DNA of 64,000 nucleotides from Simplicispira sp. 125 (lineage in GTDB: Bacteria; Pseudomonadota; Gammaproteobacteria; Burkholderiales; Burkholderiaceae_C), in assembly GCF_003096555.1 (NCBI RefSeq), contig NZ_QEKM01000001.1, forward strand, positions 3,658,001 through 3,722,000. Reading direction: 5' to 3'. The notes under the pieces were generated by a model. The model was not told the DNA's origin. It made no database searches and was given only the letters and a program-made list of their open reading frames with translations. The translations under genes were made by a program, and so were the position numbers. Positions 34,918 through 43,959 of this stretch are shown piece after piece. Numbering within the stretch: the first letter of the stretch is position 1; each line of letters starts with the position of its first letter.

Positions 34918-35970
34918 ATGGCAGCCATGACCGCCGCCCAAGACACCCTCACCATCACCCGCCCCGACGACTGGCACCTGCACGTGCGCGACGGCGAGGC
35001 CCTGCACACCGTCGTGCCGCACACGGCCGCCCAGTTTGGCCGGGCCATCATCATGCCCAACCTGCGCCCGCCCGTGACCACGGCCCAGCAGGCGTGTGAT
35101 TACAAGCAGCGCATCCTGGCCGCCGTGCCCGAAGGCGTCGCTTTCGAGCCGCTGATGACGCTCTACCTCACCGACAACCTGCCGCCCGATGAAATTGCGC
35201 GTGCCAGGGAAGCCGGTGTGGTCGCCGCCAAGCTCTACCCTGCGGGCGCCACCACCAACAGCGATGCGGGCGTGACCGACCTGCGCAAGACCTACAAGAC
35301 CCTGGAGGCCATGCAGAAGGCGGGCCTGCTGCTGCTGGTGCACGGCGAAGTGACCAGCCCCGACATTGATCTGTTCGACCGTGAAGCCGTGTTCATCGAG
35401 CAGCAACTCATCCCGCTGCGCCGCGACTTCCCCGAGCTGAAAATCGTCTTCGAGCACATCACCACGAAGGAAGCCGCGCAGTACGTGCAGGAGGCGGGCC
35501 CCTATACGGCTGCCACCATCACCGTGCACCACCTGCTTTACAACCGCAACGCCCTCTTTACGGGGGGCATTCGCCCGCACTACTACTGCCTGCCCGTGCT
35601 CAAGCGCGAGCAGCACCGCCAGGCCCTGGTGCAGGCGGCTACCAGCGGATCAGACCGGTACTTTCTGGGCACCGACAGCGCCCCCCATCCTGCACATCTG
35701 AAGGAGCACGCCACGGGCTGCGCCGGTTGCTACACGGCGCACGCCGCCATGGAGATGTACGCCGAGGTCTTCGACAGCGCGGGTGCCTTGGACCAGCTCG
35801 AGGGCTTCGCCAGCTTTCACGGCCCCGCTTTCTACGGCCTGCCGCGCAACGTCGGCACCATCACCCTGCGCCGCGAAAGCTGGACACCGCCCGACAGCTT
35901 TGCCTTTGGCGAGGCCGAACTCAAACCCTTGCGCGCAGGCGAAGCGCTGCCGTGGCGGCTGGTGAGCTGA
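34918..35970 (+). CDS. pyrC: Dihydroorotase
   Basis: Enzyme of 350 residues that closes carbamoyl-aspartate to dihydroorotate in pyrimidine synthesis. The metal ligands HLHVRDG (His20, His22 in this numbering) are present. So are [14 protein letters not shown], which precedes the carbamylated-lysine region of the short class-II dihydroorotases, [15 protein letters not shown], and [15 protein letters not shown] with the catalytic Asp. The length matches E. coli PyrC (348). GGGAG lies 10 bases before ATG 34918; ATG 34927 is a second option. Its stop overlaps the next ATG as TGATG, so the NYN protein is translationally coupled to it. Confidence 0.95.
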   Translation: MAAMTAAQDTLTITRPDDWHLHVRDGEALHTVVPHTAAQFGRAIIMPNLRPPVTTAQQACDYKQRILAAVPEGVAFEPLMTLYLTDNLPPDEIARAREAGVVAAKLYPAGATTNSDAGVTDLRKTYKTLEAMQKAGLLLLVHGEVTSPDIDLFDREAVFIEQQLIPLRRDFPELKIVFEHITTKEAAQYVQEAGPYTAATITVHHLLYNRNALFTGGIRPHYYCLPVLKREQHRQALVQAATSGSDRYFLGTDSAPHPAHLKEHATGCAGCYTAHAAMEMYAEVFDSAGALDQLEGFASFHGPAFYGLPRNVGTITLRRESWTPPDSFAFGEAELKPLRAGEALPWRLVS

Positions 35971-37397
35971 TGCCCGTTGCGCCCGGTACCCCGCACGGCA
36001 CGGCGCGCAGCCTGGCGCTGTTCATCGATGCGGACAACCTGTGCGACCCCACTGCGCTCGACCATGTCCTGACCGATGTGCGCCAGCGCGCCGAACGGGT
36101 GTTGTACAAGCGCGCCTATGGGCGGGCGGAGAGCCTCAAAGCCATCGAGTCAGTGCTGTGGCGCCATGGCGTGCGCCCCGTCGCCAACATGATCGTCAAC
36201 AAGGTGACGACCGACAGCGCCTTGGTGATCGACGCAGTCGAAGCGGTATGCACCAATACCATCGATGCGGTGGCTATCTGCTCGGGTGACGCAGACTTCG
36301 TACCCTTGGCCACCTGGCTGCGCGAGCGCGGCTGTCAGGTGTGGTGCTTCAGTCTGGCCGACCGGATCTTCGCCAACCCGGAGAGTTTTTACGACGACGT
36401 GGTGCTCATGGAGCTGGTCGCGGCGCCCGCGGCAGAGACCCCGCGTGCAGCCGTGCCCGAGCCGCCTGCGCCTGTCGAGCCCGCCAAGGAAGCGTTGTCT
36501 GCCGCCGCCACCGAGCAGGACGCTGATCAGCGAGTCCTCAAGGCATTTCCGGCGCTGCGCAGCGGGTTGCCCCAGCATCTGAACGCGGTCGTGGCCGCGT
36601 TGCGCCAGCAGGGGATTCTGGCCCCATCGCAGAAAACGGCAGTGTGGTTCCGCCAGCACGGCGCGGCATTCCGTCTTTTTCCGGACCCGGCGCCCAATCG
36701 CATTGTTTACTGCCCATTGCCTGTGCGCGCGCCAGCTGTGCCCGCTCTAGCTTCTGCTGGGGCACCTGTGCCGGCGCCGCCGCTGTCCAGCAGTGATCCT
36801 TCTGCAGTTGTGCGTCAGGACGCGCGGCTGCTGGCGCGCCTGCGGCAGGCCGCGCAGGACAGCCAGGAGGCTGATGGCTGGGCGACCGTCAGCGCCCTGC
36901 GCATGCAGCTGGGCGCGAAAGCGGTCTTTGACGTGCGCAGCCATGGTTTTGCGACGCTGACAAAGTTGTTGCTTGCAACGCAAGCCTTCGAACTGCGCGC
37001 GGTTGGCACGCCCCAGGTGGCAGTCAGGGTCCAGCCGGTGGTGCCGTCCAGGGCGGTTCCTGCCGCGCCTGTTGCGCCCGAGGTCGTTACCTGGCCCAGT
37101 CGGCAGGGCAGGCGCCCGGCACCGCCTTTGCCTGCGCCCTTGCACGCACTGCGCGCGTCCCTGCAGCGGCTTGCCCTGCAGCGGGTGCGGCGTGAAGATG
37201 TGCTCCAGGCCGTGCCGGAACTGGTCTTTGGCGCGCCCTGCGCTCTCCATGCTGTGGCGGGGAGGCTGCGCGACAAAGGATTGCTCGCGCCTGCGCAATC
37301 GGCCCTGCGCATTCTTGAGCGCCATCCACAATCGTTCGAGATCGACCTGCTCCACCACCCGCAAAGCGTGCGTCATGTGGGCCCCCTTGCCCGGTGA
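35970..37397 (+). CDS. NYN domain / LOTUS (OST-HTH) protein, putative RNA-processing factor
   Basis: Protein of 475 residues. Residues about 14-150 form a NYN (PIN-like nuclease) domain: the acidic ALFIDADNLCDP, then NKVTTDSALVIDAVEAV and VAICSGDADFVPLATWLRERG carry the metal-binding aspartates. Residues about 283-350 form a LOTUS/OST-HTH domain (DGWATVSALRMQLG...FDVRSHGFATLTKLLL), which in other proteins binds RNA. It is flanked by two copies of a roughly 50-residue unit, at about 189-239 and 411-461, that align with each other (VLxAxPxLxxGxP and GxLAPxQ). The linkers are Ala/Pro-rich. NYN-LOTUS proteins are predicted single-strand RNA nucleases of the LabA/MARF1 type. No target is known. 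It is coupled to pyrC. Confidence 0.85.
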   Translation: MPVAPGTPHGTARSLALFIDADNLCDPTALDHVLTDVRQRAERVLYKRAYGRAESLKAIESVLWRHGVRPVANMIVNKVTTDSALVIDAVEAVCTNTIDAVAICSGDADFVPLATWLRERGCQVWCFSLADRIFANPESFYDDVVLMELVAAPAAETPRAAVPEPPAPVEPAKEALSAAATEQDADQRVLKAFPALRSGLPQHLNAVVAALRQQGILAPSQKTAVWFRQHGAAFRLFPDPAPNRIVYCPLPVRAPAVPALASAGAPVPAPPLSSSDPSAVVRQDARLLARLRQAAQDSQEADGWATVSALRMQLGAKAVFDVRSHGFATLTKLLLATQAFELRAVGTPQVAVRVQPVVPSRAVPAAPVAPEVVTWPSRQGRRPAPPLPAPLHALRASLQRLALQRVRREDVLQAVPELVFGAPCALHAVAGRLRDKGLLAPAQSALRILERHPQSFEIDLLHHPQSVRHVGPLAR

Positions 37398-37400
37398 GGC

Positions 37401-38147
37401 ATGACAGAAGTCGCTGCCATCGATTGGCAAGCGCCCTGGCTGGCCCCCTGGCGCGAGCGCGGTCTGCCGTTGGCCCGGCAGGTGGTCGCCGGTACGCCGG
37501 TGGCCCAGGCCCTGGGGTCAGCGCCCGATGCTCCGGTGCGCTTCGTGCCGCAGGCGGCGCTGCCCCCGGGCCAGGCCTACGAGCAGTTCATCTTCGACAC
37601 GGGCCAGGTGCCCACGCGCGAGAACCTGCACGACTTTTTCAATGGACTGGTGTGGCTGCACCTGCCGCAAGCCAAGCGCCGCATGAACTGGCTGCAGGCG
37701 CAGGCCATTGCTGCGCAGGGCGTGGGCGCGGTGCGCGGGCCGCTGCGTGATGCGCTCACCTTGTTTGATGAAAACGGCGCTTTGCTCGATGCGCCCGCGC
37801 CCCTGTGGCAGGCGCTGCGCGCACGGGACTGGCAGCGGTTGTTTGTGAACCTGCGGCCGCTGTGGGCGCAGGCGCGGCTGTTGCTCGTCGGCCATGCGCT
37901 GATGGAAAAACTGGTCGTGCCCCGTAAAGGCATCACAGCGCATGTCTATCAAGCGCCTATAGCTATTGAAACAATAGCGCAAACGGATGCCTGGCTGGCT
38001 GCGGAGCTGCAGCCGGGTATTTGGGTGCAGAAACCTTTTGTTCCTTTGCCTCTCATGGGGGTACCGGGCTGGTGCCATGGGAACGACGCGGTTTCCTTTT
38101 ATGATGATCTTTCGGTTTTTCGCCGCGCAGCAGCCCACCCGGCTTGA
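37401..38147 (+). CDS. DUF3025 family protein
   Basis: Protein of 248 residues, 3 bases after the NYN protein's stop. The core NLHDFFNGLVWLHLPQAKRRMN, then RGPLRDALTLFDENGALL and VGHALMEKLVVPRKGITAHV, is the DUF3025 pattern. The C-terminus VPGWCHGNDAVSFYDDLSVFR also fits. The function is unknown; similarity to chorismate lyase in gene position is not supported by motifs. An in-frame half-copy of the family A repeat encodes the residues after GITAHV (see 37950-37980). Co-transcription with the NYN protein is likely. Confidence 0.82.
   Translation: MTEVAAIDWQAPWLAPWRERGLPLARQVVAGTPVAQALGSAPDAPVRFVPQAALPPGQAYEQFIFDTGQVPTRENLHDFFNGLVWLHLPQAKRRMNWLQAQAIAAQGVGAVRGPLRDALTLFDENGALLDAPAPLWQALRARDWQRLFVNLRPLWAQARLLLVGHALMEKLVVPRKGITAHVYQAPIAIETIAQTDAWLAAELQPGIWVQKPFVPLPLMGVPGWCHGNDAVSFYDDLSVFRRAAAHPA
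37950..37980 (+). repeat. Family A repeat half-copy A5, in frame inside the DUF3025 gene
   Basis: AAGCGCCTATAGCTATTG then AAACAATAGC matches the right half of family A and its TAGC tail. The gene stays open across it (YQAPIAIETIAQ). Confidence 0.5.
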
Positions 38148-38210
38148 AGCCACGCACGGTCGTCCCCACCTTTTGAAACCTTGATAAACCTGCACGCTTG
38201 TGCAAGCACC

Positions 38211-39089
38211 ATGAAACGAATCTTTCTGTTCCTGCTGACCAACATCGCTGTCGTGGCCGTGCTCGGCATCGTGGCCAGTCTGCTCGGCGTCAACCGCTAC
38301 CTCACTGCCAACGGCCTGAACCTGGGGGCTTTGCTGGGTTTTGCCTTGGTCATGGGCTTTGGCGGCGCCATCATTTCGCTGCTGATCAGCAAGCCCATGG
38401 CCAAGTGGAGCGCGGGCGTGCAGATCATCGACGGCACGCGCTCGGTGGACGAGGCCTGGATCGTCGAGACCGTGCGCAAGTTTGCCGACAAGGCCGGCAT
38501 CGGCATGCCCGAGGTCGGCATCTTCGAGGGCGACCCCAATGCCTTCGCCACGGGCGCCTTCAAGAACTCGGCCCTGGTGGCCGTCTCCACCGGCCTGCTG
38601 CAAAGCATGACGCGCGAAGAAGTCGAGGCCGTCATCGGCCATGAGGTGGCGCACATCGCCAACGGCGACATGGTCACCATGACGCTGATCCAGGGCGTGA
38701 TGAACACCTTCGTCGTCTTCCTCTCGCGCGTGATCGGCTATGCCGTGGACAGCTTCCTGAACAAGAACAACGAAAACCGCTCGGGCCCCGGCATCGGCTA
38801 CATGGTCACCACCGTGGTGCTCGATATCGTGCTGGGCTTTGTGGCCGCCATCATCGTCGCCTGGTTCTCGCGCCAGCGCGAATTCCGCGCCGACGCCGGC
38901 GCCGCCCAGCTCATGGGCCGCCGCCAGCCCATGATCAACGCCCTGGCCCGCCTGGGCGGTGTGCACCCGGCCGAGCTGCCCAAGAGCATGGCGGCCATGG
39001 GCATCGCCGGTGGCATCGGCAAGCTGTTCAGCACGCACCCGCCGATTGAAGAGCGCATCGCCGCGCTGCAGAACGCGCAAAAGGGCTGA
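38211..39089 (+). CDS. htpX: Membrane zinc metalloprotease HtpX
   Basis: Protein of 292 residues, M48 family. Four hydrophobic segments and the zinc motif HEVAH (His144, Glu145, His148) in [14 protein letters not shown] are visible, as are the start [21 protein letters not shown] and the third-ligand region [18 protein letters not shown]. HtpX degrades misfolded membrane proteins together with FtsH and is often heat or envelope-stress induced. ATG 38211 gives the standard N-terminus. The gene ends 30 bases before a convergent gene. Confidence 0.96.
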   Translation: MKRIFLFLLTNIAVVAVLGIVASLLGVNRYLTANGLNLGALLGFALVMGFGGAIISLLISKPMAKWSAGVQIIDGTRSVDEAWIVETVRKFADKAGIGMPEVGIFEGDPNAFATGAFKNSALVAVSTGLLQSMTREEVEAVIGHEVAHIANGDMVTMTLIQGVMNTFVVFLSRVIGYAVDSFLNKNNENRSGPGIGYMVTTVVLDIVLGFVAAIIVAWFSRQREFRADAGAAQLMGRRQPMINALARLGGVHPAELPKSMAAMGIAGGIGKLFSTHPPIEERIAALQNAQKG

Positions 39090-39096
39090 TGGCGCA

Positions 39097-39115
39097 GCGC
39101 CGCCATGGGCGGCGC
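39097..39115. terminator. Candidate hairpin between convergent htpX and the SUMF1 gene
   Basis: GCGCCGCC-ATG-GGCGGCGC forms a perfect 8-bp stem just after the htpX stop. No T-run follows, so it may be a weak or factor-dependent terminator. Confidence 0.4.
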
Positions 39116-39119
39116 GTGC

Positions 39120-40139
39120 TCAGGGCCGTGCAGGTGGCGCCTCGCGCACCAGCCGGATGCCCACCAGGGTGTAGCGCGTCTGCGGCGAGTTCCAGTTGCG
39201 AAAGCTGCAGCGCGCATACAGCGACCAGGTGTGCCAGGAGCCACCACGGCGCACGCGCACCTCGCCGTTTTGCGGGCCCTGTGGGTCGTCCAGGGGTGAT
39301 TGCGCGTAGTAGGTGTCGCTGTGCCAGTCGGCCGTCCACTCCCACAAATTGCCCAGCATGTCATGCAGTCCGAAGGCGTTGGCCGGATAGCTTCCGACCG
39401 GCGCGGTGAAGGCATGGCCATCGTGGCCCGCCAGGGCCAGGGCCTGCCAGCGGGGCCAAAAGGTGGCGGCATCGGCGTCGAAGGTGTTGGCAATGCCCAG
39501 CAAGGATTCGGGCGCATCGCTGCCGGGGTAGCGCGTGCGCGCACCGGCGCGGCAGGCGTACTCCCATTCGGCTTCGGTCGGCAGTCGGTACACCGCGTTC
39601 TCCCGCTGGCTCAGCCATGCGGCCAGCGCCACGGCGTCGTTCCAGGTCACGTTGGCCACCGGGTGGCGGTCGCTTTGTGCAAAGCCTGGGTTTTGCCACG
39701 AGTATTTTGGGTCGCGTCCCTCGAAGGCGTCGCCGCGCTGGGTAGTGGCCGGGTCGTAGGCGGCGTTGTAACCATAGCCGCCAGTGCCATCGGCCATGGA
39801 TTCGGGCGTGTAGCCCGAGGCTTTGACGAACTGGCGGAACTGCCCCACCGTGACTTCGTGCCGGCCCATGAAAAAGGGCTGCGTGATGCGTACCCGGTGC
39901 ACCGGCGCCTCATCGCCCAGCGCGGTCAGGCGCCTGCGCTCGTACCGTGGGTAGTCGTGTGCCAGGCGCTCGGGCCCCTCGTCGCTGCCCATCAGGAAGT
40001 CGCCTGCGGGGAGCAGCACAAATTCCATGCCCAGGCTGTTGGTGGTCACCCGCGGCCGGGAGGGATCGCCCGGGGCAGCGCAGCCTCCAAGCAGGCACGC
40101 GCAGAGGGACAGGGCTGTCAGCGAACGCAATAGGCGCAT
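39120..40139 (-). CDS. SUMF1/formylglycine-generating-enzyme-like lipoprotein
   Basis: Protein of 339 residues. A signal segment ends in the lipobox LLGGC, so it is probably an outer- or inner-membrane lipoprotein facing the periplasm. The rest is a SUMF1 fold: PAGDFLMGSDEGPERLAHDYPR, HEVTVGQFRQFV, HPVANVTWNDAVALAAWLSQRE, YRLPTEAEWEYACRAG, GNLWEWTADWHSDTYY, then the C-terminal RRGGSWHTWSLYARC. In real formylglycine-generating enzymes two catalytic Cys lie in GGSxxCHxSYC. Here the same positions appear to be Thr304 and Ala309, so oxidase activity is unlikely. No sulfatase gene is nearby. It may be a binding or scaffold protein. Confidence 0.85.
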   Translation of the reverse strand: MRLLRSLTALSLCACLLGGCAAPGDPSRPRVTTNSLGMEFVLLPAGDFLMGSDEGPERLAHDYPRYERRRLTALGDEAPVHRVRITQPFFMGRHEVTVGQFRQFVKASGYTPESMADGTGGYGYNAAYDPATTQRGDAFEGRDPKYSWQNPGFAQSDRHPVANVTWNDAVALAAWLSQRENAVYRLPTEAEWEYACRAGARTRYPGSDAPESLLGIANTFDADAATFWPRWQALALAGHDGHAFTAPVGSYPANAFGLHDMLGNLWEWTADWHSDTYYAQSPLDDPQGPQNGEVRVRRGGSWHTWSLYARCSFRNWNSPQTRYTLVGIRLVREAPPARP

Positions 40140-40229
40140 GGGCGGGGTAGATGCACCGATACGGTGGTGCCGTCTTGCTGCACTGTAGCGCCGCGCCGCG
40201 CGTCTGCACAGCGGGGTTATTCCATTGCT

Positions 40230-40315
40230 CAACCATCCGTGTCGTTGTTGCTTCGCCTTGCCGTGCTACAGCACTGATCGTAGGCTTCGCGCCTGGACAC
40301 GAATGATTTGGAAAC
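40230..40315 (+). repeat. Family D repeat copy D2
   Basis: AACCATCCGTGTCGTTGTTG at the left and CACGAATGATTTGGAAAC at the right, with CCGTGCTACAGCACTG in the middle, match copy D1 at 1948-2036 in the same orientation. It lies between the SUMF1-gene start and the FAD oxidoreductase stop. Confidence 0.75.
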
Positions 40316-40325
40316 AGAATGACGC

Positions 40326-42080
40326 TCAGGATGTGCCGTGGTTTGGAGTCGCCGCGCCCAGCAGACTGCGCACCACAGCCTCGCCCACTTTTATGCCGTC
40401 CACACCGGCCGACAGGATACCGCCGGCGTAGCTGGCCCCCTCGCCTGCGGGGTACAGGCCCGCGGTATTGAGGCTTTGCAGGTTCTCGCCCCGTCCCATC
40501 TTGAGCGGCGACGAGGTGCGCGTCTCCACGCCGGTGAGTACGGCGTCGTGCATGTCAAAACCCTTGATCTTGCGGCCGAATACCGGCAACGCCTCGCGCA
40601 AGGCCTCGATGGCGTAGCCGGGCAGGGCGGTGTGCAGGTCGCCCAGCAGCACGCCGGGCTGGTACGAAGGCTCCACGCCGCCCCATTGGCGCGAGGGCTT
40701 GCCCGCAATAAAGTCGCCTACCAATTGGCCCGGCGCGCTGTAGTCGCTGCCGCCCAGCACGTAGGCGTTGGATTCCAGCTGGCGCTGCAGCACGATACCG
40801 GCCAGCGGGTGGTACTGGCCTGCGCCAAGGGCTTCTGCTCCGTGCGTGGCGCCCAGTGTGGCCTCGAAGGCGGCCGGATCGGTGGGGTAGTCCTGCGGGT
40901 CGATGCCCACCACCATGCCGGCGTTGGCGTTGCGCTCATTGCGCGAATACTGGCTCATGCCGTTGGTCACGACGCGGCCGGGCTCGCTGGTGGCGGCCAC
41001 CACGGTGCCCCCCGGGCACATGCAAAAGCTGTAGGCTGTGCGGCCATTGTGGGCGTGGTGTACCAGCTTGTAGTCGGCCGCGCCCAGCAGGGGGTGGCCC
41101 GCGTGGCGGCCCCAGCGCGCGCGGTCGATCACGCCTTGCGGGTGCTCGATGCGAAAACCGATGGAGAAGGGCTTGGCCTGCATGTGCACGCCGTGCTCGT
41201 ACAGCATGGCAAAGGTGTCGCGGGCGCTGTGGCCCAGCGCCATCACCACATGGGACGCTGCCAGCTCGGTGGTCTCACCCGTGGCCTGGTTGAGCACCTT
41301 CAGGCCGCGCAAATGGCGCTGGCCCTGGGCGTCGTGCTCTATCACCACATCGGTCACGCGCTGCTCGAACCGCACCTCGCCGCCCAGCGCGATGATCTGC
41401 TCGCGCAGGCTTTCCACCACCTTCACCAGCTTGAAGGTGCCAATGTGCGGGTGCGCCGCATACAGAATTTCTTCGGGCGCTCCGGCCTTGACGAACTCGT
41501 GCATCACCTTGCGCCCCAGGTGGCGCGGGTCTTTGATCTGGCTGTAGAGCTTGCCGTCGCTGAACGTTCCGGCGCCACCTTCACCAAACTGCACATTGCT
41601 CTCGGCATGCAGCACGCGCTTGCGCCACAGGCCCCAGGTGTCCTTGGTGCGTTCGCGCACGCACTTGCCACGCTCGAGCACGATGGGCCGAAAACCCATC
41701 TGCGCCAGCACCAGCGCCGCAAAAATGCCACAGGGGCCAAAGCCGACGACGACGGGGCGCTCGGCCAGCGGGTTTGGTGCACGACCCACCGGTACCCAGG
41801 CCATGTCGGGCGTGGGCTGGATGTGTGGGTTGTCCGCGTGCCGGGCCAGTAGGGCCGCTTCGCTGGCCGTGTTGGCGAGGGTGATGTCCACGATGTACAC
41901 CGCCAGCAGCGCCGCCTTGCGTGCGTCGAAACTGCGCTTGAAGACCTGCAGTGCAGCAATGTCGGCATCGGCCAACCCCAGCGCCTGGGCGGCATGGGTG
42001 TGCAGCGCGGCCTGCGGGTGGGTGTCGGGGCAGGAGGCCAGCGCGGACAGCGGCAGCCGGATTTCGGAGAGGCGGATCAT
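40326..42080 (-). CDS. FAD-dependent oxidoreductase (COG2509-like, uncharacterised)
   Basis: Flavoprotein of 584 residues. The N-terminal about 90 residues are a separate alpha/beta domain. FAD binding follows with RPVVVGFGPCGIFAALVLAQMG and LERGKCV. NVQFGEGGAGTFSDGKLYSQIKD, FSIGFRIEHPQGVIDRARWG and a C-terminal LYPAGEGASYAGGILSAGVDGIKVGEAV close the fold. The pattern fits the conserved but uncharacterised FAD-dependent dehydrogenase family COG2509. The reaction and substrate are unknown. There is no adjacent redox partner. Confidence 0.85.
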   Translation of the reverse strand: MIRLSEIRLPLSALASCPDTHPQAALHTHAAQALGLADADIAALQVFKRSFDARKAALLAVYIVDITLANTASEAALLARHADNPHIQPTPDMAWVPVGRAPNPLAERPVVVGFGPCGIFAALVLAQMGFRPIVLERGKCVRERTKDTWGLWRKRVLHAESNVQFGEGGAGTFSDGKLYSQIKDPRHLGRKVMHEFVKAGAPEEILYAAHPHIGTFKLVKVVESLREQIIALGGEVRFEQRVTDVVIEHDAQGQRHLRGLKVLNQATGETTELAASHVVMALGHSARDTFAMLYEHGVHMQAKPFSIGFRIEHPQGVIDRARWGRHAGHPLLGAADYKLVHHAHNGRTAYSFCMCPGGTVVAATSEPGRVVTNGMSQYSRNERNANAGMVVGIDPQDYPTDPAAFEATLGATHGAEALGAGQYHPLAGIVLQRQLESNAYVLGGSDYSAPGQLVGDFIAGKPSRQWGGVEPSYQPGVLLGDLHTALPGYAIEALREALPVFGRKIKGFDMHDAVLTGVETRTSSPLKMGRGENLQSLNTAGLYPAGEGASYAGGILSAGVDGIKVGEAVVRSLLGAATPNHGTS

Positions 42081-42159
42081 GGGTTTGCAGGCCCGTGGTG
42101 ATCGGGCAGGGCAATGGAAACGCCTGGATTTTACGGGCTGGTGTGATTTTGCACCGGTT

Positions 42160-42215
42160 GCTATTCAAACAATAGCTTCCAGCGCTTTATCCATAAGCGC
42201 TGGAGTCCATTTTCA
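42160..42215 (-). repeat. Family A palindromic repeat copy A6 (directly after cysK)
   Basis: On the minus strand: TGAAAATGGACTCCAGCGCT, TATGGAT, then AAAGCGCTGGAAGCTATTG. The element begins immediately after the cysK stop codon. The arms CCAGCGCTT and AAAGCGCTGG pair, followed by a TTGTTTG stretch, so it may serve as the cysK terminator. Confidence 0.85.
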
Positions 42216-43133
42216 TCAAGATGGCAGAAAGCCTTCAACCGACAGGTAGCGCTCGCCCGTGTCGTAGTTGAAACCCAGCACGCGGCTGCCTGTGGGCAGT
42301 TCGGGGAGTTTTTGGGCGATGGCGGCCAGCGTCGCACCGGACGAGATACCGACCAGCATGCCTTCCTCGCGGGCGCTGCGGCGGGCGTATTCGCGGGCCG
42401 GTTCAGCGTCCACCTGGATGACGCCGTCGAGCAGGCTGACGTCGAGGTTCTTCGGGATAAATCCAGCGCCCAGGCCCTGCAGCGGGTGTGGCCCGGGCTG
42501 GCCACCAGAGATCACGGGCGAGAGCGTGGGCTCCACGGCAAACACCAAAAGCCGCGGAAATTGGGCCTTGAGCACGCGCGCCACACCGGTCAGGTGCCCC
42601 CCTGTGCCCACGCCGGTGATGAGTGCATCCAGTCCGCCCTGGAAGTCGGCCAGAATTTCCTGCGCCGTGGTACGCACATGCGCATCGATGTTGGCCGGGT
42701 TTTCGAACTGCTGGGGAATCCAGCTGCCAGGTGTCTGGGCCTTGAGCTCCTCGGCGCGGGCGATGGCGCCCTTCATGCCCTTTTCTTTGGGCGTCAGGTC
42801 AAAGCTGGCGCCGTAGGCCAGCATCAGGCGGCGGCGCTCGATGCTCATGCTGTCGGGCATCACCAGAATCAGCTTGTAGCCTTTGACGGCCGCCACGAGC
42901 GCCAGGCCGATGCCGGTGTTGCCCGAGGTGGGCTCGATGATGGTGCCGCCGGGCTTCAAGGCGCCCGATTTTTCAGCGTCTTCCACCATGGACAGGGCGA
43001 TGCGGTCCTTGATTGAGCCACCGGGGTTGCTGCGCTCGGACTTGATCCAGACCTTTGCATCCGGCCCGAAGATGCGGTTGATGCGCACATGCGGCGTATT
43101 GCCAATGGTTTGCAGAATGTTGTCGACTTTCAT
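42216..43133 (-). CDS. cysK: Cysteine synthase (O-acetylserine sulfhydrylase)
   Basis: Pyridoxal-phosphate enzyme of 305 residues that makes cysteine from O-acetylserine and sulfide. The PLP lysine lies in [15 protein letters not shown], the substrate loop is [15 protein letters not shown], and the phosphate-binding loop is [13 protein letters not shown]. The N-terminus [18 protein letters not shown] is standard. CysK (A type) is favoured over CysM because of length and the overall motif set, but the CysM alternative (thiosulfate use) is not fully excluded. ATG 43133 is used; an upstream extension is improbable. The gene ends directly at a family A repeat. Confidence 0.92.
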   Translation of the reverse strand: MKVDNILQTIGNTPHVRINRIFGPDAKVWIKSERSNPGGSIKDRIALSMVEDAEKSGALKPGGTIIEPTSGNTGIGLALVAAVKGYKLILVMPDSMSIERRRLMLAYGASFDLTPKEKGMKGAIARAEELKAQTPGSWIPQQFENPANIDAHVRTTAQEILADFQGGLDALITGVGTGGHLTGVARVLKAQFPRLLVFAVEPTLSPVISGGQPGPHPLQGLGAGFIPKNLDVSLLDGVIQVDAEPAREYARRSAREEGMLVGISSGATLAAIAQKLPELPTGSRVLGFNYDTGERYLSVEGFLPS

Positions 43134-43291
43134 AGCGTCTCCTGAAACGGGGTGAAAACAGTGGGGTTCATTCTGTCCCACTTGTTCTGCCCGTTTCGCC
43201 ATATGGATATACCCGGTCGGGCGGCGCCCCTGCTGCGCCGGTTTTTTGGCTGCGGCTGGTGATTGTTGTGCCCGACATGCGCGCGGTGCGA

Positions 43292-43900
43292 TTAAGGCTT
43301 GCGCCCGGTCATCAGGAACAGCGGATAGCCCCGACCATTGCTGTGCTGCAGCCGCAGGATTTCGCTGAACGCGATGTCCATCAACCCGGCCTGCTCGGCC
43401 AGCGCCTGCAAGGCCTCGGGTGCAAAACCGAAATGCTGCACGCCCTTGGCCTGGTTGTCGCCGTGAAAGCTGCCGTCCTCCTGGTACAGGTCCACCAGCG
43501 CAATGCGCCCGCCGCTGTGCAAGGCGGCGGCAAATGCGCGCAGCAGTGCTGCAGTGTCTGCCACGTGGTGCAGGGCCATGCAGCTCACGACGGCGTGGTA
43601 TTGCCCTGGCAGGCCCGCAAAGATGTCCTGCTGCAGCGGGGTGATGTTGGCAAAACCCTTTTCATCCAGCACCTGCAGCATGGCGGCCGACATGTCCAGC
43701 GCCGTCACCTGCGCCACTTTGGGCGCAATGGGGGTGGACAGGAGCCCCGTGCCCGCCCCGAAATCGAGCACATGGTCGCTGGCCCGTAAGGGCAGTTGCG
43801 CCAGCAGGCGCTCGGGCACGGCGGCCAGTTGCTGCGACAGGGGGCGCTGATCCCAATCGCGGGCGGCGGCGTCGAAATGGGTGGGGGAGGGCGTGGTCAT
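43292..43900 (-). CDS. SAM-dependent methyltransferase (class I)
   Basis: Protein of 202 residues with a UbiE/type-11 methyltransferase fold. SAM-binding motif I is [16 protein letters not shown], the acidic residue after strand 2 is in [10 protein letters not shown], motif II is around [13 protein letters not shown], and [14 protein letters not shown] follows. The substrate is unknown; the family acts on small molecules or quinones. The gene lies upstream of cysK on the same strand with a gap of 158 bases. RNase P RNA is divergent from it, with the two starts about 60 bases apart. Confidence 0.88.
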   Translation of the reverse strand: MTTPSPTHFDAAARDWDQRPLSQQLAAVPERLLAQLPLRASDHVLDFGAGTGLLSTPIAPKVAQVTALDMSAAMLQVLDEKGFANITPLQQDIFAGLPGQYHAVVSCMALHHVADTAALLRAFAAALHSGGRIALVDLYQEDGSFHGDNQAKGVQHFGFAPEALQALAEQAGLMDIAFSEILRLQHSNGRGYPLFLMTGRKP

Positions 43901-43959
43901 GGTGCTGTCGTGAGGGGCATGGAGTGAATGAAGGCTTGGGGTCAGCGATAATCGGCCCC

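Noticed and set aside
37401..38147. Chorismate lyase (UbiC) as identity of this gene
   Set aside because: The motifs fit DUF3025 and no UbiC active-site pattern is present.
39120..40139. SUMF1 protein as an active sulfatase-modifying enzyme
   Set aside because: The two catalytic Cys positions appear to be Thr and Ala, and no sulfatase gene is in the window.
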